A program made the translations under genes and the position numbers. A DNA stretch of 64,000 nucleotides, taken from NCBI GenBank assembly GCA_002105175.1, contig MCGE01000007.1, positions 1,302,001 through 1,366,000 of the forward strand, written 5' to 3'. Numbering within the stretch: the first letter of the stretch is position 1; every line of letters begins with the position of its first letter. This stretch comes from Absidia repens (lineage: Eukaryota > Mucoromycota > Mucoromycetes > Mucorales > Cunninghamellaceae). This document shows, in pieces, positions 47,695 to 59,200 of the stretch. Below the pieces are notes generated by a model. The model worked only from the letters and a program-made list of their open reading frames with translations. It ran no database searches and was not told where the DNA came from.

Positions 47695-48250
47695 CCTCAT
47701 ATATAGTTAGCCTCTTTTTTTGATTAGTATAAATACCTCCACTTCCCCCGCAACAATTTTATTTTTTTCTTTAGTTATTTATTTTTATATATTTATCTCA
47801 ACCTCTTTTTTTATAAAATTCAGTACAAAGGTTTTTAACCACCAAATCACTGTCTTATTTTTATTTTGTTTCTATCGTCTATATAGAAACTTTCTCTTAT
47901 TTTTTTGTGACTACAAGTCCTCTTTTTATTTTATTTTTACTGTGTGTTATACACTTATTTTTATTGAACCAACAAAGGTCAATACTTTTCTTTTTTATTT
48001 TATTTTACTCTTTCAAGTTTATTTTTTTTAAACTTTCTCTACAATTGGACTTTATCTACAAAAGTTCTGGTGCTCACTACTATCAAATCTATTTTTGTCC
48101 GATTCAGGAACAAAATATTTCAAATTCCGCCGAAGGAACAAATTTATTTTTCAAAGCTCTAAACGATCAAAGCTATACTAAAGGATAACTCAAGACATCC
48201 TATTCAACCCAGAAAAACATAAAAAACCTACAAAAACACAATCCAGTTGG
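47695..48250. repeat. LTR-like direct repeat, unit 2
   Basis: The second of two diverged direct repeats (see 46955-47590). It begins CATATATAGTTAGCC, carries a TATAAATA at 47728-47735 and includes GGACTTTATCTACAAAAGTTCTGG near 48047-48070. It ends about 110 bases from the tRNA-Glu gene. Confidence 0.6.
47728..47735 (+). promoter_or_regulatory. TATA box in LTR-like unit 2
   Basis: TATAAATA, preceded about 50 bases upstream by the GACAAGTGTC array, which together look like a Pol II promoter of U3 type. No transcript or coding frame can be assigned to it. Confidence 0.4.
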
Positions 48251-48351
48251 ACTAAAATCACAAATTTAGCCGCAACACTACTTTGTTACAAGCTTCACAC
48301 CATGCAAAGACCGTCAATCCCAACTCAGCTTCGCCATATATGCAAAAATGC

Positions 48352-48357
48352 AAAAAA
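48352..48357 (-). terminator. Pol III terminator of tRNA-Glu
   Basis: Six T residues on the minus strand 8 bases beyond the tRNA 3' end, the standard RNA polymerase III stop. Confidence 0.8.
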
Positions 48358-48364
48358 TGTGTCT

Positions 48365-48435
48365 TCCCACACGGGGAATCGAACCCCGGCCACGGCGGTG
48401 AAAGCGCCGGATCCTAGCCACTAGACCATATGGGA
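48365..48435 (-). tRNA. tRNA-Glu (anticodon UUC)
   Basis: A full cloverleaf can be drawn on the minus strand. The acceptor stem is TCCCATA pairing with TGTGGGA. The D arm is in GGTCTAGTGGCTAGGAT. The anticodon loop CTTTCAC carries TTC between the CGGCG and CGCCG stems. The T arm contains the B box GGTTCGATTCC (complement of 48375-48385). There is no intron, and CCA is not encoded, as expected in eukaryotes. A T6 terminator follows. LTR-like repeats lie on its 3' side within about 110 bases, as often found for retroelements that target Pol III genes. Confidence 0.96.
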
Positions 48436-48774
48436 CACCTGAAAAATAAATTTGACCGGTATTATATATGGATAAAAGCAACTCAAAATCATATGATTAC
48501 GCTCGTTGAAGGCCACCTCTTGGTTTTGCTGCGTTAAATATGTCATTTTCTTCTTTCTTATAGTGAAGGCTCTTTGTGAATCTAATCAATTCTTTGTAAT
48601 TTCAGTCCCGTTGCTTGCTATGTAAGATTCCTTTATATTAGGCCTACCCAAAAAAAGAGCGGGGTTTGAATGTCAAAATGTATAAACCGCACCCACTTTT
48701 TTTATTTTTCTCTTTCTTTTGTTTCTCACTTTTTTTTTTTTAATTTTCATTCTTCCTCTAAAGTTTTTCTGTTG
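48436..48774. other. tRNA upstream region and WD40 gene promoter
   Basis: 340 bases shared by the 5' flank of tRNA-Glu (minus) and the promoter of the WD40 gene (plus). No separate element is recognised. Confidence 0.5.
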
Positions 48775-49682
48775 ATGCTGCAACGATCATTCCTATCAGC
48801 GTCGAGCTTGAAAACCGATCAAAAAGAAGTGTCCAAAGGTAACAAACAGGAAAACACACGAATACATTGTTGTTGTTTCTTGACTGTAATCTCACTTTTC
48901 GTTTGTATTTCTTTTTTGTATTCTTCAAACTGCTAGCTTCAACACCAAATCGTGCCCCAACAAAACGGCGTCGACCGAGCGATGTCGAAGCGGTAATCGA
49001 GGAGGACTCGGCATCTGATTCAAGTAGTGAAAGTGACAGCGATATCTCGGACATGTATGGAAACTACTCATTACCATATCTTCAGAACGATATTGGCACT
49101 CTTCAAAATCAAGTAACAGCAAAGAAAGATAGAGCATCAGCAGTGTAATTTGGGAATGTGAAAGACATGATACTCATCTGTTATTATATGTTTATCTATT
49201 CTTTTCAGATACAATACCAACAGTCGAAGCAAAAGAAACATATGCGAAAGGTGCAGTTGTTAGACAAGAACATACGAAGAAACACCAAGAAACTAGGACG
49301 ATTGACGCGACTTTTTATCAGCCAACAACAGCAACCATCACAAACCTCACGACTGGGATCCTCATCAACGAACATGCAGTTTCTTCCAACAACAACAACA
49401 ACAACAAAAAAAGGCATCAAAGCCAAGGATAGACTTGCTGCGGATGAACGGGATGCGCCTTTGTTTCAACTATCACCATCGTCAAGTACACTTCATCATC
49501 CAAAAACGAAAACAACAATAACAACACCACCATCAGAAGCGAAACCATTACTGTCCATTGATCGACCGAGGTCTACCAAAAGTCATGCACCTCCATCGCC
49601 ACCACCACCTTCAGGGTTATTGGTAAGCAAAGAGAGCATATAGAAATGTGCGGTCAAAGATTCTAATTTAATACTCCTCTCT

Positions 49683-49720
<38 letters not shown>

Positions 49721-51496
49721 GGTATTGTTGTTGTTGTAGGGGGACAAGAATCTAGCCTACCAGGATACTTTAGATGTACTGATGCGCAAAAAAGTGACGA
49801 CGATGAAGGATGGATTTGATCGGAAAGCGAGAACGTTATTATGCAACAACAACGAAAATGTCACCGACGAGCACATGAAGGATTTGATGGTATCCTCATC
49901 ATTAGATGGCGAATTACAGTTTTGGTAAATGAAATAAGAGAGAGTCGAATATAGGAATTGAGCTTTATACATAAATATCATGCTTACCTCTTGGTTTTTT
50001 TTTTTTTTTGGTTTTTTTTTTTTTTTTTTTTTGGTATAGGAATGCATGCGACAAGAAACGAATCGATAAACTTGGTGGCGGTGCGATATTCAAGGATACC
50101 TGGATTGAAGACCTTTGCTGGGCATCACCTACAGTCCTCACTTTGGCTCCTGCTTCCCGAGAAGGGGTGGTGAATACACAATCTGTGGTTGTACTTGATT
50201 TGAAGTCAGTGGATCGGGTAAGAAATTGATACATCTTAGAATGATACATGGGTTTTAGTACTCGCATTGACTTTAGATTATATCAACAACTAGAACTCTG
50301 TCAGAGGAGATATCCAAACAATGACAAAAATACCGCATGAAAAAGGATTTGATGTCATTACTGCTGCTGACTTCGGCAATCGTGGAAGCGCATTAAAAGA
50401 AAAGATATCATTTGTGACAGCCGGCGGAGATAAATCGGTCGTAAGTATGAATGAATGACTTGGCGGTATCATGTTATTTCGCGTGCTGACTTTTTTTTTT
50501 TTTTTTTCTTTCTCTGTTTGAATAGTATCTTTGGAACCTTTCCCGTGATGATCGTAACGATTCCTTTGACGAAGAACTACATCGCTTGGATATTCGACAT
50601 ACCAACAGAGTTCAAGCACTTTGCATCGATAAACACAGCAATACTTTGTACTCAGGAGGTGCGGACAACAAGTTGGATGCATTCGATATGGAAAGGGGAA
50701 CCTCAATATATGAATTCCACATTGGCAACCGGGTAATTCTTGAATAAAAAGAAATTGTATATGGGGTGATAGATAGGTGACTTATCTTTTTATTTTATGC
50801 ATATATTTTTTATAGATCAACTCTATTAATCTAAGCAATGCAAATCCAAATTATGCACTCATTGGGTAGGACAAAAAATGAATTATATAAGTGTATAAAT
50901 CAAAATGTACTCAATACCTCCCCCTTTTTTTAGGCTATCGAAGAATGATCATCAATTCTGTCTATACGATAAAAGGTGCTATGGTGTGAAAGGCGTTAGG
51001 CTACGATTTGGTGCTACGGAAAGTGAAAACATGTCAAAATATGCGCAACCAGACTGGCATAGCAATGGTCATACTGTGGTTTATGGCAGCCAAGGCGGAC
51101 CACGACTCAACTTTTGGTAAATGCATGCCAACTACAAAATGCCAAAAAAAATAAATAAATTATTCACACCTCTACTCTTTTGTTTTCGTTCTATTAGGGA
51201 TATTCGATATACTGACGTAGGAAAGGGCCCATCATTTACCATAGCTCTAGATTGTAAGTATAGATATCGTCTTTTGCATCCATTCGTATTACATACAGCC
51301 GTGTACTAATGATTGCCCTCCTTCCCTTTTCATTTTAATAGCTGGTATCGCCGGTAACAAGTCAAATAAGGTGGTGCAATCAGTGTTTTTACCCAACCGC
51401 AATACAATGGCAACAGTGACCGCAAGCCGTACTCTTATCTGGATGGATTATAGTCTTAGTGAAAACTGCAAACCTTCCCCAATAAACAACATATAG
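48775..51496 (+). CDS. WD40-repeat protein, unassigned
   Basis: A 604-residue protein from eleven phase-consistent exons (ending 48838, 49112, 49622, 49924, 50217, 50440, 50732, 50865, 51116, 51253, 51496). The N-terminal 190 residues are disordered and basic, with an acidic Ser patch (SASDSSSESDSDISDM) and a Lys/Arg helix (KQKKHMRKVQLLDKNIRRN), which fits a nuclear protein. From about 220 on, WD40 blades can be seen: SLDGELQFWNA, FVTAGGDKSVYLWNLS, NRVQALCIDKHSNTLYSGGA then DNKLDAFDM, GSQGGPRLNFWDIRYTD and ATVTASRTLIWMDYSL. The pattern resembles Cul4 adaptor or chromatin WD40 proteins, but I cannot name the family. Exon 6 uses the acceptor ACTAG at 50293 because the earlier AG gives a stop. 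Long T-tracts precede several acceptors. It converges on the KH gene. Confidence 0.85.
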
Positions 51497-51810
51497 ATAT
51501 ATTTCATCTTCCCCCCCCCATGTCCGCATATCTTAGTATAGCCCATATAGGACCCTATCATCCATTTTACGATATTACGTTGTAGCATTTCATTAGAATG
51601 TATTCTATAAAAAAATCATGTGAAGAACTCTCTTCACTTTATAGATATTATATATGTATATATTGTCAGACTTTTTTTTTATCAAGTGAAGATATGGAAT
51701 ATTTGGGATATATGTTTATTCGTGTATGTGTTTGTGTATTCAACTGGCGAGATATAATAATAAACTAGTAAAGGCAAAAGCAAACAAATAATACGTGAAG
51801 ACAAGGAAGG

Positions 51811-51849
<39 letters not shown>

Positions 51850-52213
51850 ACTGTGTGTTTATTTGTAAAGTTGTGTTAATGTCTAAAGTAGTTGTATGTA
51901 GTGTACATTTTGAATACATTTCCTAAATCAAACATGAATAAAAAATGGACTTTCTTTTGATCATCATGATGTCTTATCGCATAACATATTTGTACACAAT
52001 CATTTTTATTGAAAACAAGGAAAAAAAAGTATGTATAAAAGTATAAATATATATAGTATGTGTGAGAGAGAAATAGAGAGAGAGTCAAAGACATGATAAT
52101 AAACTAATAAAGATGGAAATTGACAAATAAAAAAAATAATCACAGTAAACTAAGGGGAGACAGGGACAGATAAATCACAAAATCAATCCATCACCAACAA
52201 ATCAGCTATAAAC
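51497..52213. other. Convergent 3' intergenic region with TA/TG microsatellite
   Basis: Lies between the WD40 gene and the KH gene stop. It includes a TA run followed by a TG run at about 51811-51850 and several AATAAA-like words for both strands. No gene is seen. Confidence 0.55.
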
Positions 52214-53450
52214 CTATTGTTCTTGCTTGGGTTCATCGGCTTCCAAGGCTTCTTCTTGGACCACGCCTTCCAAACGGCGCTCCTTTTCAGATTCGAGTTG
52301 ACCATAGAGGAGATAAAGGGCACGTTCATTTGCTTCACTTGTTCCTTGAATAGTAAACATACGTTCACCAGTTTCGTCATGAGGGATCTTGGCAATCGAG
52401 ATACGAGAGCCGGACAATTCGCGGATTTCAGAGATCTTGCTTCCACCTTTACCGATGATACAGCCGACCATATCGCTAGGAATAGAGATGTGTTGAGTGC
52501 ATACATTAGGGTCATCCAAAAAGGCAGCATGAGAGGAGCGACGACGAGCAGCATCCTGGTAATCACCGCCAGCCAAATCAGTTGCAGCGGCAGATGAACG
52601 ACGATGATGATGATCGCCATTGGTGGATGAGGCAGGTGGGGCTACACCAGCCTTGGTGGGGTTGTAGAGAATTGTACCATAAGCGCGTTCGCGATCTTCC
52701 ATCAAACAGCGTCCAATTTCCAGCATGGCCGCATGAATGCCTTCAACAGTACCACGGACATCCACCACGCGTTCAGTCGATTGAGGCAACAACGACTTGG
52801 AGGCTACCATACGTACACCAGTCGTATCTTGAATATGCTTGATTTTGGCACCTTGACGTCCAATGACAGTACCCATCAAGTTGTGAGAAATCAAAATTCG
52901 AAGCGTCACCAGACCGTCGGCACTAGCACGAGGAGCCATGAGGGGATTTGCCGTTGAGATGGGGTTTTCTAGTAAGGTTTGAGCCATAGAAGAATACGCC
53001 TACGGAGATAAAAAAAGAGAAGAATGGATTAGCAAATAATAGGATCGCATAGTAGGATTCTTTCTTCATTTTATTTTTACCTTGGCAACGCCTTCCAAAG
53101 TACCATTGATTGTCAAAACACGATCATGGACACCAGCAACAACTTTAGAAACACCAGCTTTCACACCAGTGGCTTCACGAAGTTCGGCAACGTTCTTTCC
53201 AGCTAATGAGGAAATATAGAAAAAAAGAAACATGGTTAAGTTCATTTCATATATTTTCATGTAATATATGTTGCTAATATACAATACCTTTGCCAATGAT
53301 AACACCTGCTTCCTTTGTAGATACCAAAGAACGTAAAGTCAAAAGGCCATCGTCTTCTTCAGAAGGAGTGGTGCCATCTTGATGAGAGGGAAAAGATTGT
53401 GCGGGGTAGCGATCGTCAAGGTGGTCAGTGTTGTTTGTAGGTTGAGACAT
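52214..53450 (-). CDS. Three-KH-domain RNA-binding protein (Rnc1/PCBP-like)
   Basis: Poly(C)-binding-type RNA regulator of 356 residues from three exons (53450-53288, 53202-53081, 52999-52214). Each KH domain has its GxxG loop: VIIGKGAGKNV (about residue 53), GTVIGRQGAKIKHIQ (about 141) and GCIIGKGGSKISEIRE (about 285). A His/Ser/Asn linker (GDHHHRRSSAAATDL) separates KH2 and KH3, and the C-terminus is Glu-rich. The arrangement of two KH domains, linker and third KH is that of PCBP, yeast Hek2/Pbp2 and fission yeast Rnc1, which bind mRNA and affect stability or localisation. The first intron splits KH1 inside its GxxG loop. The leader before the start is A-rich. Confidence 0.92.
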
Positions 53451-54079
53451 GTTGTTTTATATCTACAAGAAAATAAAATAGTTAGATTAGGTCAAAGGGT
53501 GTTTATATGATCTATTGGGAGACTTACGTTGGTTGAAAAAAAAAGAAGAATTCGAAAAAAAGGCTGAGCAGTGCTAAAAGTAAATGACTGTTCGAAGAAG
53601 AATGATAAAATAAATAATTAATAAACGACAGTCGAGGTCAAAATGTGAAGATGACAGGGAAAAAGGTTGACGTTTATCAAGTGAGAGGAAAAAAAAAGAG
53701 AAGAGTGTTCTGTGTGTGGGTGAAACAGAAAAAAAAAAAGAAAGAAAAAAAAAATAATAATTCTCAATTTTAGGGTGTTGCGCGCGCCTAAAAAATTTTC
53801 AGAGGGGGACACTACCATTGGCAAAATCCCACCAATGACAACCCGAGAAATCAACAAGCATTAGATGAATAAAGTAATCTACAATATATTTTTATTGATA
53901 ATAACAAAGATGAAAGAGTAAACGTGCGTAAAACTAATAACTAAACTAAAAATAAAGGGTGGTGATGGTGATGGTGATGGTAATAATGCAAAAGAGTAAA
54001 TATATATATAAACGAAGGGTCTATCTGCTAGCAAGTAGAGGGGTCAGGAAGGGGTTTTGATGTCTATTCTAAACTGAAC
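53451..54079. other. KH gene promoter and YAR1-like 3' region
   Basis: AT-rich with an A-tract near 53728-53755 and a GGTGAT repeat near 53960-53984. No additional gene is seen. Confidence 0.5.
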
Positions 54080-54729
54080 CTATTCCTTCATGGCGTCATC
54101 AGTCTTAGGTACGCCAGTTTCCACATATTGTTCGTCTTCATCCATTTCATCATCGCTTTCTTCCTTGGCTTCTTCGATCATGGTATCTAAAAAGAACTCG
54201 GCTATCTTTTCGTGGGATCGTTGTTGGGCTTCGTAAATAGGTGTTTTTTCTACAACGTTCTTGATCTACAACCAAACGAAAACAATATGAGCCGACGTGT
54301 TACTTACTATTGTATGGATATCTTAACTCACCTTGCAATCGCCACCATTGGATACCAATGCTTTGACAACTTCCAAATGACCATTGAGCGCAGCCCAGTG
54401 AAGAGGGGTGTTTCCTTGTCCATTTTGCACGTTAACAAGGCCACGTAGCTGTTCGTCTCCAAGTTTTTCAATTGTTCCAAGATAAAAGAACGATTTCTAT
54501 AAGAAAGAGCATAGAAACTGTCAACTAAAATAAAATTATTTACACGTATTCTATTCTTTTTGTTCTTACCGATATGGTTGTTGGCGGAGGCCATGTGCAA
54601 AGCAGTATTGCCATCATCATCTTTAGTGACATAAAGTTCAGGTGCGGCATTGGATTGCTTCAAGTCTTCCAACTCACCGTAGCGAGCACAGTAAATCAGA
54701 TCTTCAATCAGTTCTTGGTTGGCAGCCAT
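54080..54729 (-). CDS. YAR1: Yar1-like ankyrin protein, ribosomal protein uS3 chaperone (two apparent frameshifts)
   Basis: Three exons (54729-54570, 54496-54332, 54265-54080). The N-terminus MAANQELIEDLIYCARYGEL and two ankyrin repeats (DGNTALHMASANNHI; QGNTPLHWAALNGHLEVVKA) and an acidic tail match Yar1, which escorts newly made uS3 in ribosome assembly. The protein would have about 170 residues. In exon 2 the frame breaks: one base is missing in each of two runs, the A run at 54484-54487 and the T run at 54464-54468 (plus-strand letters), for the expected frame through the ankyrin hinge. Exons 1 and 3 are intact and the phases of the splice sites agree only with the corrected frame. Error in the assembly is the simplest reading. 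A real loss of function is possible but less likely for two homopolymer sites in one exon. Confidence 0.8.
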
Positions 54730-56296
54730 ATTAATCAATTGTAAGAAAAAAAAAAAAAAAAAAAAAAGAGAGATCGGCCGAGAAAATGGAGGCTTGGAGA
54801 TTTCCAGCTTGGATCAAAAAGCGGGATCCGAATTTCGACACACTGGCAAATTTTCATCTTTGAGCCATGGTGCACTGTATAGTATTATGTAACACTTCAA
54901 AGAGACGGATTACCCTTCACTTCTTTAAATAGTGACCAATAATAATAAACAGAAACCACAATAAAAGTAAGACCTCCATTTCCTGATGTCTGTGATATCC
55001 AATTCAATTTTCCTAATATGGAAGCAGATGTTTTTTGAGAATTTTTATGGCACAAACGCGGATATTGTTTGACTTGATGAAGAATGGCACTATCCATTCA
55101 AGTAATGCAGTTTGTTAGAAAACTGGCTATAGCTATCAGATTCAATAATATTCGTTTTTTTTTTTCATCTTTAGTCGCTCTGCGTTTATTTTGTGGTGGT
55201 TAAAGATCAGTACATAGAGTTTTTTTTTTTTTTTTCAAACAATAACGGAAATTAAGAAGATGAAGACAACAAAAACGTTTGGCTTGGTTCGATAATTCAA
55301 AACTTTATATTTGATTTGTAGCACACAACCACTATAAAAACTCGATACATCTTCTAGAAACTCTATACCAGCATCGTCATTCATTAGATCATAATTCCCT
55401 TTTCCCCTGTCCCTGACTATTTTTGTGTACAGTACTCGCTCCGCCGTCATCCATGATCACCATACCTATATATATAAATGTAAACATGACATTTTTTTTA
55501 TTGGAATTATGGAGTCAGTACATTGACTACATAATTGTCATTGTCAAACGTCGATATAAAGTGTGTTGGTCAAGACTTAAATTCTGTTACTATGCTTTAT
55601 GCTTGTTTAGTGGAACATACAAGTAAAGATGCCTACCATAGAAGGATGAGGAGAAAAAGAAAGATGAAAAGAATAGTATTTGTTTTTGTTAGAGATGCAT
55701 ATTGTTTTGATGTATCATCTTTTTTTCTGTCTGCCTGTGGAGCTTCTCATACAATATCAGCTTTTGATCGTTAAAATTATTTGATGATTGTTTATTGCCA
55801 TGATGCCTTTTTTAAGGTTTAGAATCCTATGATGTTTAGTTTACTTTTTTTTTCACGTTGCGTTCATAGAGAGTTGCCATTACATCCTGTCCCCCTTTTT
55901 TTATTTTTATTTTTTCTTCTCAATAGGATGTTGTCAGTAGCGCTCAAAGTTCATAGTTTACTTTAGTTACCCTTTATAAAATGAACTGTAAGCTATAAAT
56001 TATAATAAAACACGCCATCTTTTTAAATTATATACATGTATGTATGTATGTGTGTTTGTTTTTGTTAAATGAAATGCTTTTCTTAACTAAGGATCATAAC
56101 AATGACAGGCTTGATGAAACTTGGAACCATCACCCAAATAAATCTTCGAAACGTTTGGCTCCAAAAATCGTTGTCGGGATTTCAAACTCCACAGATAAAA
56201 AGTTATGCCAATGAACATTCGCCTCTTGCCCCTTTTCTTTCTTTCTCTTTTTGTTTTTTACTTTTTACTGTTTTTATATTACTATTATATCCACTT
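54730..56296. other. 1.5-kb intergenic region
   Basis: Promoter of the YAR1-like gene at the left and leader of the VTC-like gene at the right. A 71-codon frame at 55235-55450 (minus) has a hydrophobic end but no recognised family. Start-like frames from 56102 lead into a pyrimidine-rich leader. A TGTA repeat is present near 56036-56052. Confidence 0.45.
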
Positions 56297-59200
56297 ATGA
56301 CTTTGGTTACTCTACGTGAACAAGATACTCCTCCTTCTTCTTATGATTCCCTTTTTTATCAAATTCCCTCCATTCTCCTTACTCAATCGACATGCCTTCG
56401 TCTCGTTCATTTATCTGACATTGCAGCTTGTTATAGCCAAACTCCACTGGAAAACCTTGAACGACTAAAACAAGAACTTTATCGGCTCCGTAGCTCAGTG
56501 TGGCGATTTTTTTATTTGGACTATGAAAACCTGATCAAATCAAGCAATATTCTTCTCTACAACCAGTACGAATCAAATCAAATGACATCATTTTATAACA
56601 GCTTCGCTTTTGAATTGAAAAAGGTAACGTAACAGATAGATATATAAATAGATAGTAATAGTAGTATGTTTGCTAAAACGTGTTTTTTATTCTTTCCTTC
56701 TAATAGGTGCATGATTTTTGCTCGGTGAAAAGTGGGGAAATTAACCGAAGATTGGAATATATTAGCAACCCTTCGTCAAAGCCAATGATTACCAGATTTA
56801 TTGATCTACACGATGCTATGGATGAGCTGAACTATGATATACAAGACCTGTGGCATTTTATCAAGATAAACTTCCGTACTTTTTTGGGTATTGTCAACTA
56901 CTTGGATGTATCGCTCGGGGATGGAAGCAACTTACATGGGAAATCTATCGCGCAAGGTCAGCACAATCAAATGGAAAAAAACCTTTTATTACAACGGCTC
57001 TACCGTTTATTGGTGCCCGAACAATTCCTGGACTTGGATCTATTCATGAACTGGTGTTTGGAGCTTGGTAGTCTCTACCAGAATCAATTGGGAAAAGATT
57101 CATCCAATCATCCTATTGGTTATAGCTCAAATTGCTTCGCTGACAACAATAACAACGGATCAACTGCCTTATCTCCACCTTCACCACCACCGACGCTGTT
57201 TGCTCCCATCATGACTCGTGACTCATCCAATGCATCTACTGGATCTCTTCCATCATCCTCAGGGCCCCCTTCTCCTGCACTGACAATACCTTCATCCCCC
57301 TCAATCAATGATCAATCCAATCCCCGCATGTACTTCAACAGTGATGCGCCCTTCCACACTCCTTTTGACGGTCCGTCCGCCGCCTCCTCATCTGCGTCCT
57401 CATCAGAACCTGATAATTTATCATCTTGGATTGGAGATACGCTGTCAGCTCCGGATTGTGCTCAGGACACAGTATGTTCAGCAAACGACACTGTGTTTAC
57501 GTTCTGGATCCATCCTGACAATCTTTTGGAAGTCACTATGCACCTGGCTAAATACATGGATGTCATCAAACCATCTCAACAAACTTCTCACTCATTGGCG
57601 AACTACGAAATTGATAGTCCAGAACATCAAACTTGCCTTCAAGATTCTCCTGCTGTTCATTCCTCGCCCAATCAACACCGTACTGCTCAACGCTGGCAAC
57701 CGATTACCACCCTCTATATGGATACCCCTGAATTGACAAACTATACCAACCGCATTAGAAACACAAGCGATACCAATGATGACGATGATGCTGGAAGTCA
57801 CATATTAACGATACCCTCTTTGCGACTACGTCGATACAATACCATCTTCTCTCGTACCAACGACAGCAAATATATTACCAATCACCCTTGCTCCTCAACT
57901 AGTTTTTACTCATTGGAAAAGAAGATGCATGTTAGCAAATCTCGACAATCAAAAATACCAGCATCAGTGTCCGCATCATCAATCTCCTTGTCATCCACTT
58001 ATACTGGTAGTAGCAGCAAAAAGATTGGGAAGAAAGCTTATCGTCAACACCACCATCATCATGACCCCACACCCTCTTGGTCCTCGATATATAGTCGTAT
58101 TTGGTTGAAGTCCAAAAGATGCAAGCCTTGGTTAAACCATCAATGGTCGCTCAAAAACGTCCTTATCAAATCCTCTCCTTCCCACCATTACAAATCATTT
58201 GGAAAACATGATACCAACAGAAAATATATCGAGAAACAAATACTAGAAATGGAGTCGGATTTGCAATCGTACAAGTTGGAACCAGGTAAGAAAAAAAAAT
58301 ATCAAAAAAATTACCAGTACTCACTTTTTTTTTTTAAATAGTTCTAAAAGCATCTGTCAACCGAATTGGATTCAAATGGACTGATGATCATGATAACATT
58401 GATGATCGGCAAAAAAAGGATGTGACAATTACTATCGACACTGACATTACCATGACAAGATATGATGCCAATCAGGTGACAAAGGATCCACTTCAACAAG
58501 ATGATTATCCCTGTGCCACCTTGCCATCCAATGACCTGACCCGGTTTCCTTATGCTTTGCTATGTGTCAAACTTCCGCATAATTTTAGTGACACTGGTGT
58601 CGTGAAATCATCCTCATCCTCATCTTTATCATCACCATCGTTTACACCATCTTTCTCTTGGCTGGCTCAATTATTCTCTTGTCCGATGGTCAGTTTCCCG
58701 CAGAAAACATCATACGATGGACATCTATACTAATATAACCTTTATTGTTTCCTTTTACCTATATAGTTGGAACCAATGCAAGACTTCTCACTTTACCTCC
58801 ATGGGGTCAGTATTCTTTTCCCGGACAAAGTTGACGTGCTTCCCCATTGGGTAAGGCATACCAAAAAAAAAAAAAAAAGGTGCTAGCATTGAAGTGGGTT
58901 TAGAATTGATTATTTTTTTTTGTGACCTATTAGTTTGAAAAGATGGATTTGGATTTACAACGGATGGAAACCCAGGGTTATTTATCAGGACTGCGTCGAG
59001 TTTATCATCACCACCAACATCAGCGACAACATAGCAACAAAAGCAGCAGCCAAGACAGTGCCAGTGATCCAACAACGCCATGGAGCTTCTCCAATACCAC
59101 ACTTACGGTTTCATCAACAAAAGGAAGTAGCTCTCCCAACCACAGCGAAACACGGGCCACCACACCAGAACCTATGGACACCTCTTTTGCAGAAACACCC

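Noticed and set aside
55235..55450. 71-codon minus-strand frame with a hydrophobic end
   Set aside because: No family resemblance and no supporting context; probably chance in AT-rich DNA.
56102..56296. N-terminal extension of the VTC-like protein with a hydrophobic stretch
   Set aside because: The stretch comes from a T/C-rich leader; a start at 56297 leaves the SPX-like region whole. Not excluded.
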